Shown: in pieces, positions 45,041 through 52,516 of the stretch | How positions within the stretch are numbered: position 1 is the stretch's first letter | Layout: each line of letters begins with the position of its first letter | DNA from: HGM12587 sp964602445 | Lineage (GTDB): Bacteria > Bacillota > Clostridia > Lachnospirales > Lachnospiraceae | DNA: 64,000 bases | Assembly: GCA_964602445.1 (NCBI GenBank) | Contig: CAZRQV010000007.1 | Location: 1-64,000 of the forward strand | Direction of reading: 5' to 3' | Notes under the pieces: model-generated | Databases searched by the model: none | Told to the model about the DNA's origin: nothing | The model's input: only the letters and a program-made list of their open reading frames with translations | Made by a program: the position numbers and the translations under genes

Positions 45041-45877
45041 ATGATTGAATTAGGGAAAAAACAGATTTTAGAAGTTGTAAAAAAAGTAGATTTCGGTGTA
45101 TATCTGGCAGAAGAAGCCGGAAGTATGGATAAAGTGCTGCTGCCGAAGAAACAGGTACCGGAAGGCACAGAAAACGGTGCAAAGATCGAAGTATTTATTT
45201 ACAGAGATTCCAAAGACCGTCTGATCGCAACTACCAATGAACCGAAACTGACTTTGGGCGGACTGGCAGTGCTGACAGTAAAGGAAGTAGGCAAGATCGG
45301 TGCATTTTTAGACTGCGGTCTGGAAAAAGACCTGTTTTTGCCGTTTAAACAGCAGACCAAGAGAGTACGTCCGGGTGAGGAAGTTCTGGTTGCGATGTAT
45401 ATTGATAAGAGCAGCCGTCTTTGTGCGACAATGAACGTGTATGAATACCTGAAAACAGATTCCACATATCAAAAAGAAGATACCGTCAAAGGTGTGATCT
45501 ATGAGATCAGTAAAAACTTCGGTGCTTTTGTTGCGGTAGATCATCAGTACTCTGCACTGATCCCTTCCAGAGAATTTCATGGAGAATATCAGATCGGTGA
45601 TGAAGTAGAAGCTCGTGTGACAGCAGTAAAAGCAGACGGAAAACTGGATCTGAGCATTCGTCAGAAGGCACATCTGCAGATGGACGAAGATGCAGAATAT
45701 GTGATGAAAGTGATCGATGAATTTGACGGTGTACTTCCGTTTAATGATAAAGTATCACCGGAGATCATTCAGAGAGAGTTCCAGATGAGCAAAAATGCGT
45801 TCAAACGTGCCGTAGGAAAACTTTATAAAGAAGGCAGAATTGAGATTACAGAAAAACGGATTCTGAAAGTAAAATAG
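45041..45877 (+). CDS. CvfB-like S1 RNA-binding protein
   Basis: The 278-residue protein matches the CvfB/YitL group: several S1-like OB folds (GKKQILEVVKKVDFGVYL at the start, LTVKEVGKIGAFLDCGLEKD in the middle, GVIYEISKNFGAFVAVD later) and a C-terminal winged helix (MSKNAFKRAVGKLYKEGRIEI). In Staphylococcus CvfB influences virulence gene expression, probably through RNA, but its molecular role is not settled. It is probably co-transcribed with the thioesterase. Confidence 0.87.
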   Translation: MIELGKKQILEVVKKVDFGVYLAEEAGSMDKVLLPKKQVPEGTENGAKIEVFIYRDSKDRLIATTNEPKLTLGGLAVLTVKEVGKIGAFLDCGLEKDLFLPFKQQTKRVRPGEEVLVAMYIDKSSRLCATMNVYEYLKTDSTYQKEDTVKGVIYEISKNFGAFVAVDHQYSALIPSREFHGEYQIGDEVEARVTAVKADGKLDLSIRQKAHLQMDEDAEYVMKVIDEFDGVLPFNDKVSPEIIQREFQMSKNAFKRAVGKLYKEGRIEITEKRILKVK

Positions 45878-46008
45878 GATCAGAAATTCCAGTAGAAAAG
45901 TTTCAGCGCTAAAAAATAGTTTTAAGAAACAGAACTTTTTCGCAGTCGAATGATAAGTAAAAAGCGGATAAAGTTTCTAAAAAGAATGTAAAGTTGCACA
46001 AAAACAAC

Positions 46009-46036
46009 TTGCAAAAATTGGTAATAATGCTATACT
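46009..46036 (+). promoter_or_regulatory. promoter of the 78-residue conserved gene
   Basis: TTGCAA (46009-46014), a 16-base spacer and TATACT (46031-46036) lie ~54 bases before the start codon at 46090. Confidence 0.6.
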
Positions 46037-46089
46037 GACAGTGTAAGCATGAAAGAAAATAAAAAAGATCATTGTAAGGAGGATTCACA

Positions 46090-46326
46090 ATGAAAGTAAC
46101 AAACATCACAAATATTGACGGTTTCTTTAAGGTAGTTGATTCCTGCAAAGGGAAAGTAGAATTAGTAACAGGCGAAGGCGACAGACTGAATCTGAAATCA
46201 AAATTATGTCAGTATGTGTCTATGGCAAATATTTTTTCCAATGGTGAGATTCCGGAACTGGAAATTCTCGCTTATGAAAGAGAAGATATTGATAAACTGA
46301 TCGATTTTATGGCAGAAAACAAATAA
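46090..46326 (+). CDS. small conserved Lachnospiraceae protein
   Basis: This 78-residue protein has no domain I can name. It begins MKVTNITNIDGFFKVVDSCKG and looks like a compact alpha/beta protein without a signal or membrane helix. AAGGAGG is 8 bases upstream, and it has its own promoter and a 19-bp terminator, which supports a well-expressed gene. From memory, similar small proteins occur across Lachnospiraceae and some have been mislabelled as poly(A) polymerase; nothing in the sequence supports that function. Confidence 0.75.
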   Translation: MKVTNITNIDGFFKVVDSCKGKVELVTGEGDRLNLKSKLCQYVSMANIFSNGEIPELEILAYEREDIDKLIDFMAENK

Positions 46327-46346
46327 AAATAGAGTGAAAATAATTG

Positions 46347-46398
46347 AAAAAGTCTCTTTTCATCGTGGTATAAGGTAAGCGATGAAAAGAGATTTTTT
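46347..46398 (+). terminator. strong terminator with 19-bp stem
   Basis: AAAAAGTCTCTTTTCATCG (46347-46365) pairs with 46380-46398, with one wobble, ending in six Ts. Confidence 0.85.
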
Positions 46399-46580
46399 GT
46401 TTTTGGCAGAAAAATTTCATTCGGGAAGATAGTGATATTGTGGACATAGCTAAGACGTGTTCGTTTGGTGAAAATATGGGGAAGAAGACGAAAAATACTT
46501 AGAATAAATATAGAAGAATGATACAATTTATAAAAGTAAATGAGTAACGAGTAAAATTATAATTTGAAAGGAGAAGGACT

Positions 46581-46883
46581 ATGAAGAATCTAAAGAAAAG
46601 CAGGACATTATATCCGGCAGCAGCATTTGCGTTTATTTGTGTTAGATAGGGATCAACAGAATTATTGATATCGAAACAGGAATACCTGTCTTTCATTATT
46701 TCATTAAGTTTTCCTTTTGTACTTTTTTATGTAGTTGAAATAATCAGATATCTCAGAAAAAATCCGGAAGATTGTAATTTGGATGGAAAAAGTTTAGGCG
46801 GTGCGCTGCTTCTTTTGGTATTGGGGATGTTTTATCTTTTCTCATTATGTTCCGCTCCGTATTCAACCATTCAATTCAAATAA
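46581..46883 (+). pseudogene. small membrane protein gene interrupted by an in-frame TAG
   Basis: GGAGAAGG precedes an ATG at 46581 that opens MKNLKKSRTLYPAAAFAFIC and stops at TAG (46647) after 22 codons. The same frame then stays open for another 78 codons, with two membrane segments (SFIISLSFPFVLFYVVEII and ALLLLVLGMFYLFSL) separated by a charged loop. The good ribosome site followed by a continuing membrane-protein frame suggests a recent nonsense mutation in a ~100-residue protein. A restart at TTG 46665 has no ribosome site. A sequencing error or true short peptide cannot be excluded. Confidence 0.6.
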
Positions 46884-46972
46884 CATAAGAACATTTTAAA
46901 ATAGTTTGCTGCAGGGAAACATAACAATCAGGGATCAAGTAAATAGCATAAAAAGTAAAAAAGATGATAAAT

Positions 46973-47024
46973 AAAAACAACTGCCGTTTTACGAATAAAA
47001 ATTTGTAAAGCGGCAGTTGTTTTT
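46973..47024. terminator. 20-bp bidirectional terminator
   Basis: AAAAACAACTGCCGTTTTAC (46973-46992) pairs with 47005-47024, with one wobble, and has A/T runs on both sides. It can end both the small membrane gene and the convergent YitT gene. Confidence 0.83.
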
Positions 47025-47084
47025 GTAATCTGAAAGTAATTTTTATGTTTGAGTTCAAACTCTTTCTTAGCAAAACAGATCGTT

Positions 47085-47945
47085 TTAATCGGTAGAACGA
47101 TGATAGAAACGTCCTTCCAGATAATCGGTTCGAACGGTATTGATGAAGGATTTTTCATCCACCTGACGGATGGCATGAATCAGTTTCTTGTATTCTTCCG
47201 CAGATACGACAGAGTAAACGACATTTCGTTCACAGTGTTCATAGGAGCCTTCTCCTTCTAAAACAGTGGCACCGTGGTTGGTGACATTTTTAATGACCTC
47301 GCAGACTTCATGGGCTTTGTTGGTTACGATGAACAGGGTCTTTTTCTGATATTTGCGGTACATGGAGTTCATGACCTGAGTGGACATGAACTGATAAATG
47401 ATAGAGTACAGCGCTTTATCCCAGCCAAAAAGGATGCCTGCAGCACAGAGGATAAATGCATTGATGCCAAGCACCATATTCCAGGAATCTACCCCTTTTT
47501 TTTCAGACAGATAAATGCCGAGAAAATCGGTGCCGCCGGTGGTGGCATCGACAGAAAGTACCATGCTGATGGCCGCTCCGTTGATGATTCCGCCGAAAAT
47601 GCTTGTCAGCAGCGTATCGTAAGTTACCGGAAGTGCCGGTACGATGTCGGTCAAGGTACTGGTCAGGATGATCATGACACAGGAAAACAGTGTGAATTTC
47701 TGCCCGATAAATTTAAAGCCGATGTAGACCGGAAATGCATTTAAGAGCAGGTTGATCAGGGTATAAGGCAGTTCAATCTGGAAAAAGCGAAGAGCAATTT
47801 CCTGGATCAGAATGGTAAGCCCCGTAGCTCCGCCGGGGTAAAGTCCTCCGGCACGGACAAAAGTTTTAATGTTCAATGACATGATGACCGCTGCAATACA
47901 GATGATCACAATTCGTTTTGTATCTTTTCTTGCGTTAAATTTCAT
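47085..47945 (-). CDS. YitT-family membrane protein (DUF161/DUF2179)
   Basis: The 286-residue protein has about five membrane helices (YitT/DUF161), including RAGGLYPGGATGLTILIQE and SVDATTGGTDFLGIYLSEKKG, and a C-terminal cytoplasmic DUF2179 domain (HEVCEVIKNVTNHGATVLEGEGSYE by its position at about 205-280). Function is unknown; transport of a small solute has been suggested for the family. GGAG spaced 7 bases selects the ATG at 47945; the longer frame upstream is AT-rich and lacks a site. Confidence 0.82.
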   Translation of the reverse strand: MKFNARKDTKRIVIICIAAVIMSLNIKTFVRAGGLYPGGATGLTILIQEIALRFFQIELPYTLINLLLNAFPVYIGFKFIGQKFTLFSCVMIILTSTLTDIVPALPVTYDTLLTSIFGGIINGAAISMVLSVDATTGGTDFLGIYLSEKKGVDSWNMVLGINAFILCAAGILFGWDKALYSIIYQFMSTQVMNSMYRKYQKKTLFIVTNKAHEVCEVIKNVTNHGATVLEGEGSYEHCERNVVYSVVSAEEYKKLIHAIRQVDEKSFINTVRTDYLEGRFYHRSTD

Positions 47946-48166
47946 AAACATTCTCCATTGTAAAATAATAGTTACCGTACAAACAGTATTTGCATACGAT
48001 TTGATTCTCAAAAGATATAGGGTCACATTGATGATCGTTACGGTACCCAAAATACCTGTGTACGGTGTCAAATGATAGGATGACAGATTCAGTATAAAGA
48101 ATAATTATGCATTCGTCAAAGAGTATTAAAAGATATTTATGGTCAATGAACACAAAATTAGCTAAT

Positions 48167-48250
48167 GTAAAAAGTGGGCAAAAAATGTGACATGGGCTTA
48201 AATGATTTTAAGCACACTTTTTATGAAGTTATTATGGTAAAACATTACCA
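48167..48250 (+). promoter_or_regulatory. nested hairpin and palindromic operator before the regulator gene
   Basis: In the 352-base gap between YitT and the XRE regulator, AAAAAGTG / CACTTTTT arms (about 48167-48222) enclose GCTTAAA..TTTTAAGC. Thirteen bases on, TGGTAAAACATTACCA (48235-48250) is a perfect 5-bp dyad (TGGTA/TACCA). It lies 48 bases before the TTG start and is a likely binding site for the regulator itself. No further gene is visible in the gap. Confidence 0.45.
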
Positions 48251-48297
48251 AATATACAGAGGTTATCAAAGTTGAAAAAAGAGAAGGAGGCAGAAAG

Positions 48298-49725
48298 TTG
48301 AAATTCAGTGAATATTTACGCGAATTAATTAGGAAAAATGATTTAACAATTTCAGCTTTGGCGCGTCAAACAGGAATTGAACGTACAACTCTTTCGAAGG
48401 CAGTGTCAGGACAAAGAATACTTCCGTATCACGCACTTGATAGAATTATAAATCTTTTACGTTTAACACCAATGGAGGAAAAGAAACTTAGATATTTTTA
48501 TGAAGAGCAATTTGAGCAAAAAGGAGTACGAGAGTCGAGAGAGATTATTGATAAATTGTTTTTTGATTTGTCGAGTTTGGACTTTTCAATGGCTGCTTTC
48601 GAAGAAAGAAAATTATTGGTAAATATAGAAGAATATGTGAAAAACCATCTGATATTTACGGGAAGCATGAAAGTAGAATTATTATTGAGAATGATTTTGT
48701 CTGAAGAATTGTCAAAGGAAAATGGAAAGATTGAAATGACAATTCCTCCAAGATATAGTTTTTTAAATCAAGAGTTAATGCAGCGTTATTTATCAGAAGG
48801 CGTAAAGGCAGAAATCACACAAATCATTGCATTTGATACATCTGAAGATGTGGAGGGGAATTTACATAATTTGAAATATTTTTGTCAGGTATTACCATTC
48901 TGTTTGTTATCCTATCAGCGATATCATCCGTATTATTACTATGACGAATGTGTACAGAAACAATATACGGATCCTTTTCCATATTTTATGGTTACAAGTA
49001 ATTATGTAATCTGTTTATCGGAAAATGGATTGGAAGCTATGTTGCTTCGTTCTGAGGAGCAGGTTTTCTACTATCACAGACATTTTCAAAATTTATTATC
49101 ACAATGCCGTGATTTGATTAAATATACAGTGAACCCGGTAGAAATGTTGAAATCTTATGCAGAGCGTACGGATGCAGATGGATATTATACGATTATGGAT
49201 CAACCTTGTTTTGGAAAATATTATTCAGACGAGTTTATTGAAGACCATATTCATGAAAATGTACCATATCGGGAGTACCTTTTGGAAATCGCTAAAAATC
49301 GATTTAGAGTACTTAGAGTGGCTAAAAATTTTTATACATTGTATACGAAAAACGGATTACAGCGTTTTATGGATACTGGAGTTTTAGATGATTTTCCGGA
49401 AATATTAGTAAAGCCTTTTTCAATGGAGGTTCGAAAAAAATTGATGAATCAAATGGCAAATGATGTTGTTTCTGGAAAAAATGTCGCAAGAATTTTAGAA
49501 CCGGGAATTTTCCCGGATTATTTAAGTATTACAACATCGTTGAATTCCGGAGTGGGATTTTTCTTGACACAGCAATCACCATTGAAAGAGGATTTTTTTT
49601 CTATACATTTGGAGGAGCCGTCTGTATGTAAAGCATTTCATGGGTGGCTGTTGGGATTAGCAGAAAGCAGATATGCACTAAGTGCAGAGGATACTGCTAA
49701 AGTAATGTTGGATATGACAAAATAG
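48298..49725 (+). CDS. large XRE-family regulator of the RiPP-like cluster
   Basis: The 475-residue protein has an N-terminal XRE helix-turn-helix (about 5-60: YLRELIRKNDLTISALARQT, then RTTLSKAVSGQRILPYHALD) and a ~400-residue C-terminal region with no family I recognise. That region has a Tyr-rich patch (SYQRYHPYYYYDE, near 215-227). Size and position suggest a one-component sensor comparable in design, not in sequence, to Rgg-type peptide-sensing regulators. AAGGAGG 7 bases upstream marks TTG at 48298 as the start. Codon use (many CAA, TTA) differs from the flanking genes. It is followed by the membrane protein after 21 bases. Confidence 0.8.
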   Translation: MKFSEYLRELIRKNDLTISALARQTGIERTTLSKAVSGQRILPYHALDRIINLLRLTPMEEKKLRYFYEEQFEQKGVRESREIIDKLFFDLSSLDFSMAAFEERKLLVNIEEYVKNHLIFTGSMKVELLLRMILSEELSKENGKIEMTIPPRYSFLNQELMQRYLSEGVKAEITQIIAFDTSEDVEGNLHNLKYFCQVLPFCLLSYQRYHPYYYYDECVQKQYTDPFPYFMVTSNYVICLSENGLEAMLLRSEEQVFYYHRHFQNLLSQCRDLIKYTVNPVEMLKSYAERTDADGYYTIMDQPCFGKYYSDEFIEDHIHENVPYREYLLEIAKNRFRVLRVAKNFYTLYTKNGLQRFMDTGVLDDFPEILVKPFSMEVRKKLMNQMANDVVSGKNVARILEPGIFPDYLSITTSLNSGVGFFLTQQSPLKEDFFSIHLEEPSVCKAFHGWLLGLAESRYALSAEDTAKVMLDMTK

Positions 49726-49746
49726 TAAATAGGGAGATTAAGTATT

Positions 49747-50139
49747 ATGTTTTTAGGTTTTATATTGTTAGTAGTTTGTTTTGCTTATGGTGCATATGCC
49801 AATCCTTTATGGAAATCTTGTGGATATTCTGAAATGTTTGCGAATGGAATCTGGCGTGCGTTGATTGGGATTCCGGCATGGGTTGCGGTAATTTGTCTGA
49901 TGATTTCAAGAGTTGATATTGCATTTAAGGCATTATTGGTGACGATAATTTTTATGTTGAGCCCAATTTTAAGATTAAAAAGGGTAGGAAATCTTACTGT
50001 GAAAACGATAGTTCTTCTTATAGGTGCCTCTATGGGAGTTTATTCGAGAATTCTTTTATGCTGGTCGTTTATTGGACTTCCGGCTGCAAGACTAACAAAG
50101 CAACAAGCGGAAGTTGATGCAAAAAATATGTTCTGGTAA
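49747..50139 (+). CDS. small membrane protein of the RiPP-like cluster
   Basis: The 130-residue product has about four hydrophobic segments (1-18, 36-56, 58-76, 83-106) and ends in a soluble KQQAEVDAKNMFW tail. There is no similarity I can name. GGGAG is 10 bases before the ATG. In this position it could provide immunity, export or membrane anchoring, but nothing in its sequence decides between these; note that no ABC exporter or peptidase gene is present in the cluster. Confidence 0.7.
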   Translation: MFLGFILLVVCFAYGAYANPLWKSCGYSEMFANGIWRALIGIPAWVAVICLMISRVDIAFKALLVTIIFMLSPILRLKRVGNLTVKTIVLLIGASMGVYSRILLCWSFIGLPAARLTKQQAEVDAKNMFW

Positions 50140-50163
50140 GCTTGAGTATTTAAGAAAAATTTT

Positions 50164-51012
50164 ATGAATCTTGAAATTAAAGAAATAGAAAAAAAGTATA
50201 ACAAGCTGATAAAAAGAACAGGGAAAGAGAACATTGATTTTTGGGGCATCAATATCATGGAAAATGAAGAGAATATGATATTTAAAATTTATCAATCCCA
50301 AAGGATTAGTAAAAATGTAAATCATCCGTTGATTGATTTTTTACGGAAAAGAGATATGGTGCGTTATTATGCTGATGTTCTGGATACGAAAAATCCGAAT
50401 AGGAAAAGGTTGGATATATCTCTCTACCAACGGAATGATAAAAACATGACAGCATTATTTAGCTATCTGCTGAAGAGAGTTCCATTTTTTACATCACATT
50501 ATGAAACTGTGAAAAAAGTTGCAAAAATGAAAATTACGGATGAAGAAGGCTATCAATTTGCTTCCATTTATCATGTGGGTTTGATTGAAACAGAGCGGTG
50601 TCCAGAAATTTTGAAATTTCATTTTTTCACAAGATGGTGTGAAAATCCGAACCAACATACAAAAGAAGGTTATCGAGATGAGGAATACTTAACGTATTTG
50701 AAATATATAGATGTGAAAGAATATCAGGTACTTTCAAAACGTGCAGAATGTATTTTGAACAAGTGTGGTGGACATTTATGGATGGTAGGACTGGATCTTT
50801 CATCGGAAGAATGTAAATACAAAATTTATTTAAAAGAAATTAAAGAAGCATATCAATATTTACCGGAAATTCTTGGAGGATATTTTGAAAAACAATTGAA
50901 AAATATTGGATGTTGGAATGAAATGCACAAAGAGTGTCGTTTGGCAGGAGCCGCAGTAGCAATGGATTCGAAGGGAATGTCATCCTTAAATTTATATTAT
51001 CATGTTGATTGA
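50164..51012 (+). CDS. putative PT-barrel (ABBA) prenyltransferase-like protein
   Basis: The 282-residue protein has no family I can name with certainty. Five segments (about 24-46, 67-92, 132-157, 204-226, 258-281) share one pattern: a hydrophobic strand, a short polar turn, then a strand of type K-h-Y-h, for example MIFKIYQSQ, RLDISLYQR, ILKFHFFTR, KYKIYLKEI and SSLNLYYHV. Each is separated by helical stretches. Five alpha-beta-beta-alpha repeats with inward Lys/Tyr residues are the design of ABBA prenyltransferases (NphB, cyanobactin PatF/KgpF types), so transfer of a prenyl group to the adjacent peptide, whose C-terminus is MAWD, is proposed. This rests on pattern only. The ribosome site is weak (AAGAAA). 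It lies 49 bases before the precursor gene. Confidence 0.45.
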   Translation: MNLEIKEIEKKYNKLIKRTGKENIDFWGINIMENEENMIFKIYQSQRISKNVNHPLIDFLRKRDMVRYYADVLDTKNPNRKRLDISLYQRNDKNMTALFSYLLKRVPFFTSHYETVKKVAKMKITDEEGYQFASIYHVGLIETERCPEILKFHFFTRWCENPNQHTKEGYRDEEYLTYLKYIDVKEYQVLSKRAECILNKCGGHLWMVGLDLSSEECKYKIYLKEIKEAYQYLPEILGGYFEKQLKNIGCWNEMHKECRLAGAAVAMDSKGMSSLNLYYHVD

Positions 51013-51061
51013 TATTGCTGTTAAGGCTTATTGATAAATTTTTTAGGAAAGGAGCGATTTT

Positions 51062-51214
51062 ATGTTTGATACAATGATTTCAGCAGAAGGAATGGAACTT
51101 CTTGAAGAAAGACTGGGTGCTTTATTAGCTCAGGGTGTAGAAGCTGAAAAAAAACAGTCTGGTGAACTTAACATGAGTGGTTGTGCAAGCAGCAGCTGCA
51201 TGGCATGGGATTAA
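51062..51214 (+). CDS. RiPP precursor-like peptide, 50 residues
   Basis: AAAGGAG 8 bases upstream opens a 50-codon frame. The first ~33 residues are an acidic, helix-prone leader (AEGMELLEERLGALLAQG), and the C-terminus reads GELNMSGCASSSCMAWD. Two cysteines spaced C-x4-C, three serines between them and a Trp near the end make a plausible core for thioether crosslinking by the radical SAM enzyme encoded just downstream. No GG cleavage motif is clear. A stem-loop follows immediately, as is usual for precursors made in excess over their enzymes. It is not one of the named families I know (SCIFF, PqqA, streptide, ruminococcin C), so the product is unknown. Confidence 0.8.
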   Translation: MFDTMISAEGMELLEERLGALLAQGVEAEKKQSGELNMSGCASSSCMAWD

Positions 51215-51234
51215 TCTTTTAGAATCCTCAAAGG

Positions 51235-51267
51235 GCGTCTGTGGGAAAATCCTACAGACGCTTTATT
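51235..51267 (+). terminator. attenuator stem-loop after the precursor gene
   Basis: GCGTCTGTGGGA (51235-51246) pairs with TCCTACAGACGC (51250-51261), with one wobble, over an AAA loop, then TTTATT. The imperfect T-run suggests partial termination, leaving some read-through to the maturase gene. Confidence 0.7.
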
Positions 51268-51327
51268 ATTTATGCGGGTAGCGATAAAAATCCTGTGCTT
51301 GTACAAGTATTTAAGGAGCACCGCGAT

Positions 51328-51364
51328 AACTATGAGAAACTCGCAGAGCGTGTTTCTTGTAGTT
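51328..51364 (+). repeat. second long hairpin before the radical SAM gene
   Basis: AACTATGAGAAAC (51328-51340) pairs along all 13 positions, two of them wobble, with GTTTCTTGTAGTT (51352-51364); the loop contains a further CGC/GCG stem. It has no T-run, so it is not a simple terminator. The loop side CTCGCA..GAGCxTGTTTC matches the hairpin core at 4631-4650, pointing to a dispersed repeat rather than a cluster-specific signal. Confidence 0.6.
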
Positions 51365-51397
51365 CAGTTGTGAACAAAATAGAAAAGGAACAGAATT

Positions 51398-52513
51398 ATG
51401 CGAAAAAATCTTGATAAATATATGAGTCGCCCGGATACAAAGGTTATTATTTTAACACTGACCAATCACTGTAATCTGGCTTGTGTATATTGCTATGAAC
51501 ATAACAAAGAAATTTGTACGATGGATTTGAATCGGGCACTTGAAATTGTTGAGAAAGAAATGACAATGGAAGATGGTTCTAATTTTGTATGTGTTTATTA
51601 TTTTGGTGGTGAACCATATCTCGAATTCGAAAATATCAAAAAAATTCATGCATTCTTAAAAAGCAGGGAATGGCCGAAAAAATGGTTTGCATTTACAACG
51701 ACAAATGGAACGAAAGTGGATAAAGAAGTACAAAACTGGTTGATTGAAAATGACGATTCTATCGAAGTGTATGTAAGTATTGACGGTACAAGAGAAATGC
51801 ACAATCATAATCGAAGTAATTCTTATGATAAGATTGATATTGATTTCTTTGCAAAACATTTTCCATTTGCCAAGATGACGATTACGGAAAAAACTTTGCC
51901 GCATTTAGCGGGGGGAGCAATTGCACTTCATGAAAAAGGATTTGAAGTATCAGCTAATATGGGACATGGAATCACATGGGAGGAAGATAGTCCGAAGATT
52001 TTAGCTGAACAGTTACATATTTTAATGGAGTATTACTATCGGCATCCGGAATATAAACCGGCAAATACGTTGAATCTTCCAATTTTGGATTTGGAACCAG
52101 AATGTGAGCATCCACGCCGGTTCTGTGGTGTTGGACCGATGATGCGCTCTTATGATGTAAATGGAGAGGCATATCCTTGCCATGCCTTTGCTCCGTTATG
52201 TGTTGGAAAGGAGAAAGCAAAACTTTCTCAAAAATTAGATTTTTCATGTCCATTGGAGAAAGCAGAATTAGATGAAAAATGTCGAAATTGTCCAGTAGTC
52301 GGTTACTGTCCGACCTGTTATGGAATTCAATTCGGAGCCACGGGAAATGTATACCATATGCCGGAAGGACATTGCAAAATGATGAAAGTGCAGTTTTTGT
52401 GTAATGCAAAATTTAAGTTCCATTTATATCAAATAGGACGTCTGGAATTGACCAAGGAACAGGAAGTAAGATTTTTGCAAAACATTAAAGCAGTACAAAA
52501 ATTGGCAGAGTAA
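51398..52513 (+). CDS. radical SAM/SPASM peptide maturase
   Basis: The 371-residue enzyme has C25, C29 and C32 in the CxxxCxxC motif (CNLACVYC) that binds the SAM-cleaving [4Fe-4S] cluster, and FGGEP at 69-73 for SAM binding. The C-terminal SPASM region has C243, C261, then C295-x2-C298-x5-C304-x2-C307 and C326, enough for two auxiliary clusters. SPASM enzymes next to short cysteine peptides typically install thioether (sactionine/ranthionine) or C-C links, so I infer the upstream peptide is the substrate. No clear RiPP recognition (RRE) domain precedes the barrel. AAGGAACAG is the ribosome site; the kinase gene starts 3 bases after its stop. Confidence 0.92.
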   Translation: MRKNLDKYMSRPDTKVIILTLTNHCNLACVYCYEHNKEICTMDLNRALEIVEKEMTMEDGSNFVCVYYFGGEPYLEFENIKKIHAFLKSREWPKKWFAFTTTNGTKVDKEVQNWLIENDDSIEVYVSIDGTREMHNHNRSNSYDKIDIDFFAKHFPFAKMTITEKTLPHLAGGAIALHEKGFEVSANMGHGITWEEDSPKILAEQLHILMEYYYRHPEYKPANTLNLPILDLEPECEHPRRFCGVGPMMRSYDVNGEAYPCHAFAPLCVGKEKAKLSQKLDFSCPLEKAELDEKCRNCPVVGYCPTCYGIQFGATGNVYHMPEGHCKMMKVQFLCNAKFKFHLYQIGRLELTKEQEVRFLQNIKAVQKLAE

Positions 52514-52516
52514 AAG

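Noticed and set aside
51062..51214. Precursor as a SCIFF, PqqA or streptide family member
   Set aside because: It lacks the six-cysteine SCIFF pattern, the PqqA Glu/Tyr core and the streptide KGDGW motif.
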